Shown here in pieces: positions 8,262 to 17,903 of a DNA stretch of 35,079 nt (the stretch's first letter is position 1; each line of letters starts with the position of its first letter). The stretch spans positions 1 to 35,079 of the forward strand of contig JAQULY010000004.1 of NCBI GenBank assembly GCA_028718445.1, given 5' to 3'. Under the pieces are notes generated by a model. The model did not search any database and was not told the origin of the DNA. It was given only the letters and a program-made list of their open reading frames with translations. A program made the translations under genes and the position numbers. This DNA comes from Kiritimatiellia bacterium. GTDB lineage: Bacteria > Verrucomicrobiota > Kiritimatiellia > RFP12 > JAAYLN01.

Positions 8262-9728
8262 ATGCGAACGAGAATCGGAGTCCGCATGTCGGCAATCCTG
8301 GCGGTCTGCGCGCTTCAAGCGCTGGGCGGCGAGATGGGAACGAATGCGGATGTCAGCGTTCGCGATTTCGCGGCTCGGGTAGTGGACGGCGACTGGTCGC
8401 CCGCCGTGCAGGCGGCGTTCGATTATGTCAGCGTCAGCAACGGGTACAACTACGGCGCGACGATTCGCTTCCCCCCCGGTGTCTACCGGATCGACAAGAC
8501 CGTCAAGCTCGGGCTGAACGCCGGCAACTACGGTGTGCGGCTGAGCGGCTACGGCGCCGTGTTGATGGGCAGCAAAACGCTGGATCGTCAGCCGCTGGAT
8601 TATGAGGCGCGCAAAGCGGCTTTCGGGGAAAAGAAAGCCGAGTTTAACCTCCTGGCCTTGCCGGGCGAACTGGACTTCGACGGCACGAATGTCGGTCCGG
8701 CCATCCTGGAACTGTGGAAACCGGAAGGCGGGCCGGAGGGAGCCTCCTATGTTATCGAGGGCGTGACGTTCGACCGCGAGACGGCCGGACGGGGGGTAGG
8801 CATCAAGATACCGGCCGAGACCGTTCCCAAAAACGTTACCTTCCGCGACATCAAGGTTCACAAACAGAACGTCGGCGTGCACATCAACCACAGTTACCAG
8901 ATTCGTTTCGAGAGCTGCATCATCCGAGGCAACCGGATCGGCATCTGGGGGCGCAACCACTTCAACTCGATCAGCATCCTCAACAGCTCGATCCGGCGGC
9001 AGCATCTGCACGGCATTGTCATTGGGCCGAACGCCGGCACCTGGGGCAGCAGCGCCGTCTACATCGCGGGCAGCATCTTCGAGGAAATTAAAGGCTATGG
9101 CATCCTGAATGCCGGCGGCGTGCAGGTGGCGATCGTCAACAATTACTTCGAACAGGTCGGCAATTGCATCGGCGTCTTTTCGCCCTTCGGCAACACCATG
9201 ATTGAATGCAACCACTTCTGGGGGGACGGTTACGGCTACGGCTGGAAGATCAACAAGCATCGCGGCGAGGACGTGCAGGACCGCGGTCACGTGGTGATAG
9301 ATTCGACCGGCGTGCAGCTTCGTAACAACCGCTATGCCGGGATGCCGCCAATCCTGGTGTTCGGACTCGGCGGCAAGAACAGTTTCGACGCCCAGCCGAT
9401 CGTGGCCGCGAAGGCCGCCCTCGCGGACAAGACCATGGCAGCCGATTCGGCCGGTTACGGGGCCTACGTTTACGACGCGAAAACGACGCAGTTCGTGTTC
9501 CGCGCCTGGCAACTGGCGGGGGACCACACCGAGTCGGCGAAGCCGGCGCCAGTAGTGACGAATGCTCCGACTGGCCCGACTTGCACGATTTGCGGACAGG
9601 TTTATGGGGCCGTCAAAGGCGACCCGAAGCGCAAGATCCCGGTGGGCACGGCCTTCGAGGCGCTGCCGGCCGATTGGGTCTGTCCCTCTTGCGGCGCGGC
9701 GAAGAACACGTTTCTTGTTCCGGAGTAG
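8262..9728 (+). CDS. secreted right-handed beta-helix protein with C-terminal rubredoxin domain
   Basis: I chose ATG 8262 because it gives a short signal peptide (MRTRIGVRMSAILAVC, cut near ALGG). The frame stays open upstream into the previous gene, but without a better start. The product is 488 residues. Residues about 30-90 match the start of pectate-lyase-3-type beta-helices (AVQAAFDYV, IRFPPGVYRIDKTV). Residues about 160-360 are parallel beta-helix coils with many Asn, Gly and Ile residues. After a linker rich in Ala, Pro and Thr, residues 438-488 are a complete rubredoxin: C441-x2-C444-G, the GDP and GTAFEALPADWVC motifs, and C474-x2-C477-G. The 29-residue gap between the two Cys pairs is the canonical rubredoxin spacing. 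The helix probably binds or cleaves a polysaccharide. A mononuclear iron site on an exported protein is unexpected. Confidence 0.88.
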   Translation: MRTRIGVRMSAILAVCALQALGGEMGTNADVSVRDFAARVVDGDWSPAVQAAFDYVSVSNGYNYGATIRFPPGVYRIDKTVKLGLNAGNYGVRLSGYGAVLMGSKTLDRQPLDYEARKAAFGEKKAEFNLLALPGELDFDGTNVGPAILELWKPEGGPEGASYVIEGVTFDRETAGRGVGIKIPAETVPKNVTFRDIKVHKQNVGVHINHSYQIRFESCIIRGNRIGIWGRNHFNSISILNSSIRRQHLHGIVIGPNAGTWGSSAVYIAGSIFEEIKGYGILNAGGVQVAIVNNYFEQVGNCIGVFSPFGNTMIECNHFWGDGYGYGWKINKHRGEDVQDRGHVVIDSTGVQLRNNRYAGMPPILVFGLGGKNSFDAQPIVAAKAALADKTMAADSAGYGAYVYDAKTTQFVFRAWQLAGDHTESAKPAPVVTNAPTGPTCTICGQVYGAVKGDPKRKIPVGTAFEALPADWVCPSCGAAKNTFLVPE

Positions 9729-10178
9729 ATCAGGCCTTGTTGAAGGCCAGGTGCCCGAGCGCAACCACATTTGGGAACATGTGAACGTACAATGGGGACA
9801 TGTAGGCGCAGCACGGAAGCGCGGCGCCGACAGCTTCATACGATCCCAGGGCCGCGACTGTAAGGTGCACCGTCCCATAGGTCCGGCGCTACCGTTCCGG
9901 TCCATCGTCAAGTAGGGCGGGACCTACGGGACCGCCCCCCGTCGGCGGCGCGACTTTGATGCAGACAGCGGCGCCGGCCGGTGGACGTCCACGGCGACCA
10001 GAACGGCTGACGAGTGAGTGACCGGACAATCGTGCACCGTTCGCGTCGGCGCTCTCGTGCCGCTGTGAGCATGGCCGCGATTCGTCTTTGATGGTCACGT
10101 TCCTGCTCGAACCGCGAAAGGTCTGTCCGCAACACTGGTCTTCGTCGCACGCTTCGTCGCACCATTTGTCGGTTACGG
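9729..10178. other. intergenic stretch with no supported gene
   Basis: I see no reading frame with a credible start, codon pattern or recognisable product on either strand. Visible structure is minor: two related strings, GGGAACATGTGAAC and GGGGACATGTAGG (about 9769-9807), and a perfect 12-base palindrome GTGGACGTCCAC at 9981-9992. It may be decayed coding DNA or an extended control region for the esterase that follows. Confidence 0.5.
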
Positions 10179-10262
10179 CTTCTGGAATGAGCGAGAATTC
10201 AGTATGCTGCCATGGTTTCGCGTGGACAAAGGAGGAAGGGAGTCTGAGCAGTGACGGCGAGC
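10179..10262 (+). repeat. duplicated leader, copy A (upstream and start of the SGNH esterase)
   Basis: This segment is repeated at 30256-30334. The best-conserved part is AATTCAGTATGCTG followed by TTTCGCGTGGAC, with two mismatches over 32 bases. A purine-rich ribosome-binding region with a 5-bp length difference follows. The repeat ends with the shared start GTGACGGCGAGC (codons M-T-A-S). TATGCT at 10203-10208 could be a -10 element, but no good -35 is seen. Confidence 0.8.
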
Positions 10263-11273
10263 GAGGACACAGGTGCGACGATCTGGTACGACGGCGCGTT
10301 GTTGACGGTGGAAGGTAAAGGTTGGCAGGCAACCGAGTCCTTTTACGATCGCCTGCCGGCCAAGGCCAAGGGCATGGTGCCTGATGGTGTGTGGGGTTTG
10401 AGCCGGGCGTCGGCCGGAATCTGCATTCGGTTTGCGACGGACGCATCATCCTTGCAGGTACGCTGGAGTCTGACGGAAAGCGAACTGAGCATGCACCACA
10501 TGCCGGCCACGGGCAAGAGCGGCGTGGACTTGTACGGCAGGGATCCGGCAGGCAACTGGACCTTTCTGGGCAATGGCCGTGCGCTTCAGATGTCCAACAC
10601 CGCCAGCTTCGAGACCAGGTCGGCAAGCGAGTGCCTGCTATATCTGCCTTTGTACAACGGCGTCACCGCCGTGGCCATCGGAATTTCCAAGGACAATCGG
10701 CTGGCGCCGCCGCCGGCGTCGGTCCGCGATCGGCGCAAACCCATCGTCTTCTACGGCACCTCGATCACGCAGGGCGGGTGCGCATCACGCCCCGGATTGG
10801 CCTACACGGCCATTGTCGGGAGGAAACTCGATGTGCCGGTGATCAATCTGGGCTTTTCGGGAAGCGCGCGGATGGAGCCGGAACTCGCGGACTTGCTGGC
10901 CGAACTCGATCCGTCCGTCTATGTCATAGACAGCCTCTGGAACATGTCCCCGGCCCAGGTGGCGGAACGCATCGAGCCCTGTGTGCGGAAACTGCGCCGA
11001 GCACATCCCGAGACCCCGATTCTCTTGGCCGAGGACTCGAACGTCTGGGGCACGACGCCGACCGAAAAGGGGCGCGTGTTGCGGTCCGTCCACGAGAAAT
11101 TGACCTCGGAGGGCATCAAACGACTCGCGTTCCTATCGAACGAGGAGATGTTGGAAACCGATGGCGAGGGGACCGTGGACGGTTGTCACCCGAACGATCT
11201 GGGCATGATGAGGCATGCCGCCGCCTTTGTGAAGGCTCTGAGCGGCTTCAAGGCGGAACTGGGATTGCGGTAG
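10251..11273 (+). CDS. SGNH/GDSL-type esterase with GxDLY N-terminal domain
   Basis: A GTG start at 10251 follows an AGGAGG run about 15 bases away and a closer AGGGAG. The identical start in the duplicated leader at 30323 supports this choice. The product is 340 residues. The N-terminal half contains GVDLYGRD, the signature of the GxDLY beta domain found next to SGNH hydrolases. The C-terminal half has the SGNH blocks: FYGTSITQGG with nucleophile S171, the GFSGSA block, and the catalytic DGCHPND with D310 and H313. No signal peptide is seen, so it may act in the cytosol or leave by another route. Likely activity is deacylation of a sugar ester, such as a deacetylase. Its last 26 bases overlap tail-to-tail with the minus-strand glycosidase gene. 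Confidence 0.88.
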   Translation: MTASEDTGATIWYDGALLTVEGKGWQATESFYDRLPAKAKGMVPDGVWGLSRASAGICIRFATDASSLQVRWSLTESELSMHHMPATGKSGVDLYGRDPAGNWTFLGNGRALQMSNTASFETRSASECLLYLPLYNGVTAVAIGISKDNRLAPPPASVRDRRKPIVFYGTSITQGGCASRPGLAYTAIVGRKLDVPVINLGFSGSARMEPELADLLAELDPSVYVIDSLWNMSPAQVAERIEPCVRKLRRAHPETPILLAEDSNVWGTTPTEKGRVLRSVHEKLTSEGIKRLAFLSNEEMLETDGEGTVDGCHPNDLGMMRHAAAFVKALSGFKAELGLR

Positions 11274-14200
11274 CAGTTCTGGCAATGCTTGCGCCCATGA
11301 TGCCGAAGATGACTGCGTTGGCAACGGCCTCGATCGCGACGGACGTCAGTTCGACGCCGGGACGCAGGGCGAAGGGAATCAGCTTGGCCTCCGTGTCTAC
11401 CGTCACCCACTTGTGCTTGTCCGCCACATCCAAAGATCCGGCCGGCCCCACGCGGCCGCCAATGTTCTCGAACCCGCACCGCTCCAGCGGTTTACGCGGG
11501 ATGTAGCGAACGTCCCGATGGAATGTGTGGGTCGCGCCTAAGTCGTCGAAGTACTTGCACCAGCAGTCGCCGATGTCGAACGGCGGCACAAGATCCACGG
11601 CAGTCGCATGTCCGTCCTCATAACGCAGATGGACCCGCACGTTCGGTATGTGGCTCTGTGTGGGGAACGTAACACCGCTGAGCATCAGATACAGCGTTCG
11701 GCCCGGGGCGCGCACGGGGAATTCCAGCCGCACGGGGAATCCGCCCATTAACGTCACGACACCGATGTTCGCGCCTCCCCCAACCGTGCGGAAGGGAATC
11801 CCGTCGGTTGTCCACGCGACGTCGTCGCTCCCGACTTTCGCGCGCCACGCCGCGTCGCTCGGTTTGTCACGAGCCGGCGTGTACGCCCAGAAATCCTTGA
11901 GGTGCGTCTGCCAGTAATCGAAGCCGATGTCGCTGGCCGGCGGCCGGGGCCAGTGGGCCACGGAGGCCTCAACAACACGGTCGCACGCATCCATCACGGT
12001 GGCGTTGAAGACCGACCGTAAGTCAACTGTTGTCCACAAATCCAGGCGCCGCGCCGACACCTCCGGCGGCGCCCACCGTCGGACCGGTGGCGGCGTGGCC
12101 GGCTCGATGCGCACACGCAGGGGCCGCCAGGCCGGGCACGCCTTGTTCGCCGATTCCAGGAACAGTAGACCGGGACCCGCTGCGCCGTCCACGATCGCAC
12201 GTAACCGTCCGTCGGAGGTGCGGCGCGCGTCTCTGAGCAGACCCTGCGGATCGACACAGTCGCACGCTCCATACTTCGTCAGAGGCAACTCACACGCCGC
12301 CCCTTCCTTCAGATTCACTTCCGGCAGCGTCGCCAGGCGGGACGGTCGGTAGGTAACAGCGAGCCGTCCCCGGTGCGCCGGCTTCATGGTCGTACTCAGC
12401 CAACTGCCGCCGCTGCGCGCTTCGAGGTCGTACGCCAGCGTCCTGCCGTTGCCGCGTACGGATGTGACGGCTCTGGCGCAGACCGGCAGACGGAACCGCA
12501 CGGCCGTCTTCACCGGCGAGGTCCAGGCGATCTCGATCCGGCCCGGTTTCCCGCGCCACTCGTACCCGACGTGCGGCGTCCGGATAGACGCACGGCGCCA
12601 CGTCGCGGGAAACTGCGGGCACAGCGTCACCTCGCCATCCTGCCGCCGCGGCCGGATGCCGAACAGTCCTTCCGTCACCGCCCGCGTCCACATGCCGACC
12701 ACATCGCCGAACCCTGAGTTCGTGCCAGGGGAGTCCGTGCCCACACACCCCGCGTGCGGCCCCTCGAACATGAGCATCGTCACAGCCAGTAACACCTCGT
12801 AGGCGTCCGCCGCCTGGCCGCCCAGATAATTGGTCAACGCGTAGTTCAGATTGTCGGCGGTGTTCGGCTGGAAGTGACTGTAGGGCGGGTGCCAGTTCGA
12901 TGGCCACCAGAGCCGTCCACCGTTCCGGGCCGACACCTGCTGCAGGTGCATCTCGACCCAGTGCAGCATCTGTGAGATCTGCAGCGGGGCCGCCGCCCCG
13001 AATTCGGCCGCATGGTTGACCGCCGGCAGAGCGGGCTCCGGGTGCACCCAGGGGTGATTCCACGTGTCGACGAACTCGGCAAACACGCCCACGCGCGTCT
13101 GCCACAACTTACGCTGCATGGCGGCCCGAATCCGCCGTGCCCGCTCGCGAAACGGCTCCGGGTCTTCTCCGATGCGCGCGGCCACATCGGCCAGCAGATG
13201 GTGCGCCTGCAGGAGATAGGCGGACGTGTGAGTCGCTTGGCCGCCCATGTAGAAGTGCTGGTCGCTCACGCAGACGTCGAGGGCGCTTTCGTAAAGGTCC
13301 TCGTTTCCCGGCTGCAACCGCCGGTTGTGCCACTCCACGATGCTGACAAGCACCGGATAGATTTCCCGCATGAGTTCCCGATCGTCCGTATGGTCGAAGT
13401 AATGGCGCACGTGGTCCAGGAAGACCGGATTCATGTTGTAACAGACGGCGCGGTCGCGTCCGAAGATCCGGTGATCGAAGAGTGATCCGAGAGCGCCGTG
13501 GTCTGGATCGGTCGCGTTTCGCACCAAGCCCAGACGGATGTGGTTACGGATCGCCGTGCGCACGCGGTCAGTCCACCCCAGGCAGGTGGGCGCGTACCAC
13601 ACACGCCAGCCGAGATAGGGCTGGCGCCAGGTCCAGTTGCCGTGCGCGAAGGCAATATCACCCCACAACCCTTCGGTCGCAAACGCCTGCATGGTGTTGG
13701 CCGCGTCCAGCCAGGGATCGGGCGTGCACGTGACCAACCGCGCCGCGATCGTGCGGTTGCGCTTGAGCGCGGCGCGGAACGCCCGACCCGGATCGCGTAT
13801 CGCGTTCAGGATGTCGCCGCCCATGCCGACCACCACGTGCCCGATGGACCGCCCGCGCTTGAGCGGAATACGTTGCACGACCACCCGGTTGCCGCAAAAG
13901 GACGTGTCGCCCGACGAACACCACTCCGTTGCCGCCAACAAACGGTCCGGCGATGCCAGGAACGCCGACGGCTCAGCGAGCCCTGCCCGCGCCCACGATG
14001 GTCCCGCCCCTTGCACCGTGGTCTGCCACGACGGCAACACGCGGGTCACAGCGTCATATTGCCGGGTGAAAGAATCGCCCTCGTCAAACGCCCGCACCAA
14101 CTGGAACCGGCCGTGCTTCCACCGCACGCGGTCCTTGGCGCACCGTTCAGGCGCGAAGTCGAGTTCCGCCGCGTCGAGCTTGTTGGCACACGCCGCCGAG

Positions 14201-14766
14201 GCGCCACCGTAGCTCCAGACCAGGGCGGCCGGCTTGGTCAGCCCGCGCACCGCGTAGTGCACGATCAAGCCCACGGCGCCGGAGAGCGCCAACGCGGCGA
14301 CGTCGACGGTGACACCCGGAAAGGCTGCGTCACGCAGCCGGTACTCCATGCGACCCTCTATGTAGGACACGTCCACGCGGTCCCAGTCCTGGAGCCACTT
14401 GCCCGGTCCGTTCTCCACGGCCATCCCGAGGACCAGATGTCCCTGCAACCCGCCAGCCGTATGGGCATCCAGCAGAAAGCGCGGCACGTTCCACGCTGTG
14501 ACTACCGGACGGAAGGCGAACGCGCCCACGTGCGGCCCTGGCGTGGGCGGCTGGGGCGGACCGTGGTAGCCGACGACCTCGGCGGGCAGTGCCACGCAAT
14601 CCAGCTTCTTCCGTTGCGCCTTGGTAAAGAGCAGAGCGCGATCGGCGGGCGGAAACAGCGGACGGCAGTGCCGGCGCGCGCCTTCTCCGTCCCCCACGAT
14701 ACGCTGGCGCCAACCGCCGGTAACAGGTCCATAGCCTTCGTTTTTCGAAATCGTCACGGTTTGCAC
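11248..14766 (-). CDS. DUF4450-like six-hairpin glycosidase
   Basis: The product is 1172 residues from a GTG at 14766, which lies 9 bp after the stop of the upstream gene. No strong ribosome-binding site is visible, which suggests translational coupling. I see no signal peptide. Residues 1-330 are beta-rich (GRMEYRLRDAAFPG, HYAVRGL). Residues about 350-760 look like the (alpha/alpha)6 barrel of six-hairpin glycosidases, with YNMNPVFLDHVRHYF, DQHFYMGGQATHTSAY, WWPSNWHPPYSH and NLNYALTNYLGG. The arrangement resembles DUF4450 proteins, also usually about 1100-1200 residues. Residues about 880-1172 form a further beta-rich domain. Likely role is cleavage of an oligosaccharide released by the exported enzymes. 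The family call is from remembered motifs; substrate and catalytic acids are not identified. Confidence 0.8.
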   Translation of the reverse strand: MQTVTISKNEGYGPVTGGWRQRIVGDGEGARRHCRPLFPPADRALLFTKAQRKKLDCVALPAEVVGYHGPPQPPTPGPHVGAFAFRPVVTAWNVPRFLLDAHTAGGLQGHLVLGMAVENGPGKWLQDWDRVDVSYIEGRMEYRLRDAAFPGVTVDVAALALSGAVGLIVHYAVRGLTKPAALVWSYGGASAACANKLDAAELDFAPERCAKDRVRWKHGRFQLVRAFDEGDSFTRQYDAVTRVLPSWQTTVQGAGPSWARAGLAEPSAFLASPDRLLAATEWCSSGDTSFCGNRVVVQRIPLKRGRSIGHVVVGMGGDILNAIRDPGRAFRAALKRNRTIAARLVTCTPDPWLDAANTMQAFATEGLWGDIAFAHGNWTWRQPYLGWRVWYAPTCLGWTDRVRTAIRNHIRLGLVRNATDPDHGALGSLFDHRIFGRDRAVCYNMNPVFLDHVRHYFDHTDDRELMREIYPVLVSIVEWHNRRLQPGNEDLYESALDVCVSDQHFYMGGQATHTSAYLLQAHHLLADVAARIGEDPEPFRERARRIRAAMQRKLWQTRVGVFAEFVDTWNHPWVHPEPALPAVNHAAEFGAAAPLQISQMLHWVEMHLQQVSARNGGRLWWPSNWHPPYSHFQPNTADNLNYALTNYLGGQAADAYEVLLAVTMLMFEGPHAGCVGTDSPGTNSGFGDVVGMWTRAVTEGLFGIRPRRQDGEVTLCPQFPATWRRASIRTPHVGYEWRGKPGRIEIAWTSPVKTAVRFRLPVCARAVTSVRGNGRTLAYDLEARSGGSWLSTTMKPAHRGRLAVTYRPSRLATLPEVNLKEGAACELPLTKYGACDCVDPQGLLRDARRTSDGRLRAIVDGAAGPGLLFLESANKACPAWRPLRVRIEPATPPPVRRWAPPEVSARRLDLWTTVDLRSVFNATVMDACDRVVEASVAHWPRPPASDIGFDYWQTHLKDFWAYTPARDKPSDAAWRAKVGSDDVAWTTDGIPFRTVGGGANIGVVTLMGGFPVRLEFPVRAPGRTLYLMLSGVTFPTQSHIPNVRVHLRYEDGHATAVDLVPPFDIGDCWCKYFDDLGATHTFHRDVRYIPRKPLERCGFENIGGRVGPAGSLDVADKHKWVTVDTEAKLIPFALRPGVELTSVAIEAVANAVIFGIMGASIARTATAIPVPP

Positions 14767-14775
14767 CCCAGTCGA

Positions 14776-17700
14776 TCACCGAGCCACGATTACACGGAAA
14801 TTGCGGGCGGAGACGGCAAAGCGGGCACAGCCGTCGGCAAGAGGAACCGTGGTCTGGGCTGGTGGAACGGCCTGTTCGGCGTACGCATCCACGAGCGCTG
14901 CCGGCGCCGGCATTCCCAGCGCACTCCAATTTGGGGTCAACTCGACCTCGCTGTCGGCGTCGGAATTGTTCATTGTCACGAACAAGGCCTTGCCATTCCG
15001 GGTAAAGACGGAGGTGACGACCGGGGATTGCGTGGTCTTGGTTTGCACGAGCGAGTTGTTCTCCCAGTACCCATGGAAAACCGTATTCGAATCCCAGCCG
15101 AATGCCATTTGCACCCGGTACGCTTGCAGGACGGGGTCGCCGTTAATGCAGTCCCGCGTGCAGGGAATGTCGCTCACCCATAGCATACCCAGCAGGTGTT
15201 CGACGGCGGGAATCCCCTCAGGCCCCAGCACGCGTCGCTTTTTCTCGGCATCGCCCGCGACCGCGCGGGCAAGCTCCGGCAGGAACATCATAGGAATGCC
15301 ATAATTGCGGCCCATATATTCGGCGCGCAGGGCCTCCAGGCTCAGCACGCGATAGTAATTGAGATCGGCGACGAGGTTGGCATTGAGGGTCAGATTCTCG
15401 CCGGTCAACATCAGATCGGCGAAGGCGAGTTGCGACATGATGGGCGCGCCGGACTGATGATTGTAGAACTTCAGGCGGGGCCACCGCGCTTTGACCGACA
15501 GATACGCGCGCCGCTGAAAGTCCCGTGTTCCCAATAAGGAAAATATCCCGTCCTTGCCCCACACGGCCTGAGCGCAATCCAGATAGTAACCGCTGATCTT
15601 GTCCGGCAACATTGGATTGTCCGCGAACAGCTTGTTGCAGCGCCATACCATGTAGTCGCGCATGTCCGGATTCGTGCGCCACCTCCGCACGGATGTGTAG
15701 GCCGCGGCGTTGTCCTGATACTCGCCCCATCCCGCGAAAGTCTTCAAGACGTCGTCGCCGCACCAGATCGCCGAGGTGTTCCAGTAAAGATACGGGAAGA
15801 GATTCCTGGCATTCAGCCGGGCGCACAGCGCGTACGTGTTCGAGTTCGCCACCAGGTAGCCATAGGGGCCGTCCTTCTGGTTGGTTTCGATGTTCCATTG
15901 CGAATAGGTCTGAGCGGATCGTTCGTTGTCGGGCAATTTGCTCAGATCCCACGTGCAACCCCGGATCGCCTCCAGCGCCCAGGCGCGCCAATCCGTCGGA
16001 ATCGGTTTTACCGGCGTTGCCTGTAAGCCGAACGCATAACGGCGCGGCGCGCCGTCCAGCCGGGTCGGCTGGTCAACAAGTGTGAATCGGAGCACCGTTT
16101 CCTTCTCGCCTGGTTCGACAGCCAGCATCCGGGTCTTGTCTAGCAGGTTCCAATCTGTGTAATCCTGCGTCGACCACTGCAAACCGCCTTTATCGTTGCC
16201 CAGCCAGACGACGGGATCGATGGCCAGCAGGCTATTGAACTTGCTGACGGCGCCGGACGGGTGGATGTAGCCGGCGTTGACCAGAGGTGCGGCGGCGCGG
16301 TCAAAGGGAATTTCCAGTATCAGATGATCCAGCGTATGGGTGGACGACTTCCCGCCTAACGCGATCTCCTGCCACAGGAAACCGTCGTATTCGAGGTAGC
16401 CCTTGACCGTGAGCGGAACGACGCCGAGTTTCCCCTTGAACGTGAAATCGGCGCGTAGATCGGTCACCTTGTTCCACTTGAAGGCGGGCTTGCGAATGGA
16501 CACCGGCTGGCCGTCGATCTTTGCGCTCAACGTGATTGGGCGCGATAGCAGTTCCTGTCCCTGGCTTTTGATCTGCGTCGGGAAAGCGCCGGCATCCCAA
16601 GCGTACTCCCGACCCCAGCAGGTCAACGTCGTATCGTTACACCGCACCGGTTCCCAAGGCGCCGGGACCGACTGAACCTCGCCGATGCGATTACCGAGCC
16701 ATTCCGGCATGTCGGCGACCCGCAGGGAGGTGTCGCTGGTTGCGATCACGCGACCCGTCCGCACGAGTTGGACATGGACCGCATAGGCTCCAGCATTCAA
16801 CGACGGAGAGTCCAAAAGAATGCGTTGATGCAGATTCGTCGCCGCGGCAACGCCCGCCAGCCGAACTTTCGCCGTACGTGGATCCTGGATCACATATTGA
16901 TACCAAGCGTCCCGCAACTCGTTGGTCGCCCAGCCAACCGTTTCGGTCATGAGCTCCACCCGTCCCTGCCGTAATTCATAGTTCGCCAGCGCGCTGAAAT
17001 AGGGCGCTTCATCCTGGCGCGGCGATAAGAGGCCCGCCAACCCCTTTTCGTAGATGGCCCTGGCCTCCGCCGGTTTGACCGGACGATCCAGAATGAGCAC
17101 CTCGTCAATCGCCGTGTCCGGCACGCCGTTATCCCGCAGATTCTTCCCGCCGATAATGAAATCCTTGGCCGGATGTCCGATCAGATGAGGCGTTGGCACA
17201 TAGTTGGCGCCGACAAACTGCCCATTCACATACATCGCCATCTGGTTGCCGGACCAGGTTGCGATCAGGTGGCCCCACTGGCCATCGGGCAACTCAAGCG
17301 ACACCTTGCCGCCGGCATCCCCGGACGCCGGCATCACTGTGTAAAATTCTCGATGATAGGTGTCCTGCTGCACGAGCCAGAGGGCCGGGTAAATGAAGGA
17401 TTTGTACAGCCAGACGAAGTCGCCACTATCGCCCGGCCCCGAGGGGACTACGTCGTGGAGGCGAAAGTAGAAGCGCATATAGGTGTCGGTCTTATCCCAG
17501 CCGACGGGTTTGATCCACATCGCCACTGAGCCGGCGTTGATGTCGAGGTTGCCGGCTGTGGCGTATCGCAGTTCGCTTCCCGGACCTCCAACAAGCACGG
17601 CCTTCCCCGCGCGTCCCTCCACAAACGTGGCCGTCGTGGTCGCCGTCAGCGCTTTGCTCCCTTGCGCAATGCGGCCGTCGGTGGTCCCATCGAAAGGCGC

Positions 17701-17868
17701 ATAGAAGAGAACATGCGTGGCCGTGATTCCCCATGCGGCGCTTGTCCACAGACTTGCGACCAGCAGCAGGCACCCGAGCATGCTTTTCGAAAGTCCCCTT
17801 TGCGCCACGGGTTTGCCATCCGTCGTCGAGCGTTGGCACGGGTTGCGTTTATGCTGATATCGGCTCAT
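14776..17868 (-). CDS. exported LamG-domain protein with glycoside-hydrolase-like (DUF6067/GH123-like) catalytic region
   Basis: The product is 1030 residues. A 29-residue basic N-region precedes a hydrophobic stretch (MLGCLLLVASLWTSAAWG) that reads as a signal peptide. Residues about 50-280 are a LamG/concanavalin-A-like lectin domain (APFDG, GSVAMWIKP, WGHLIATWSGNQMAMYVNG, IDEVLILDRPV). Residues about 290-600 are beta-sandwich-like. From about residue 570, WLGNDKGGLQW, NLFPYLYWNTS and KISGYYLDCAQAVWG resemble the barrel of DUF6067/GH123-type proteins, and the last 100 residues look like a beta-sandwich. It is the third gene of a minus-strand operon, 35 bp after the repeat protein and 9 bp before the DUF4450-like gene. 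It probably binds and cleaves a polysaccharide outside the cytosol. The LamG call is firm; the catalytic family is tentative. Confidence 0.83.
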   Translation of the reverse strand: MSRYQHKRNPCQRSTTDGKPVAQRGLSKSMLGCLLLVASLWTSAAWGITATHVLFYAPFDGTTDGRIAQGSKALTATTTATFVEGRAGKAVLVGGPGSELRYATAGNLDINAGSVAMWIKPVGWDKTDTYMRFYFRLHDVVPSGPGDSGDFVWLYKSFIYPALWLVQQDTYHREFYTVMPASGDAGGKVSLELPDGQWGHLIATWSGNQMAMYVNGQFVGANYVPTPHLIGHPAKDFIIGGKNLRDNGVPDTAIDEVLILDRPVKPAEARAIYEKGLAGLLSPRQDEAPYFSALANYELRQGRVELMTETVGWATNELRDAWYQYVIQDPRTAKVRLAGVAAATNLHQRILLDSPSLNAGAYAVHVQLVRTGRVIATSDTSLRVADMPEWLGNRIGEVQSVPAPWEPVRCNDTTLTCWGREYAWDAGAFPTQIKSQGQELLSRPITLSAKIDGQPVSIRKPAFKWNKVTDLRADFTFKGKLGVVPLTVKGYLEYDGFLWQEIALGGKSSTHTLDHLILEIPFDRAAAPLVNAGYIHPSGAVSKFNSLLAIDPVVWLGNDKGGLQWSTQDYTDWNLLDKTRMLAVEPGEKETVLRFTLVDQPTRLDGAPRRYAFGLQATPVKPIPTDWRAWALEAIRGCTWDLSKLPDNERSAQTYSQWNIETNQKDGPYGYLVANSNTYALCARLNARNLFPYLYWNTSAIWCGDDVLKTFAGWGEYQDNAAAYTSVRRWRTNPDMRDYMVWRCNKLFADNPMLPDKISGYYLDCAQAVWGKDGIFSLLGTRDFQRRAYLSVKARWPRLKFYNHQSGAPIMSQLAFADLMLTGENLTLNANLVADLNYYRVLSLEALRAEYMGRNYGIPMMFLPELARAVAGDAEKKRRVLGPEGIPAVEHLLGMLWVSDIPCTRDCINGDPVLQAYRVQMAFGWDSNTVFHGYWENNSLVQTKTTQSPVVTSVFTRNGKALFVTMNNSDADSEVELTPNWSALGMPAPAALVDAYAEQAVPPAQTTVPLADGCARFAVSARNFRVIVAR

Positions 17869-17903
17869 CGGACACCCTTGACCTTCAGGTTGCCATCACC
17901 TTT

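Noticed and set aside
8259-9911. Long open frame of 550 codons on the minus strand
   Set aside because: It lies opposite the beta-helix/rubredoxin gene, shows no recognisable domain, and is the kind of antisense frame common in G+C-rich genes.
9889-10626. Minus-strand open frame of 245 codons covering part of the gene-free stretch
   Set aside because: The product is Arg-, Pro- and Ser-rich without domains and overlaps the well-supported esterase.
13498-15183. Long open frame of 561 codons on the plus strand
   Set aside because: It runs antisense across the end of one glycosidase gene and into the next; its product is rich in Arg and His and has no family pattern.
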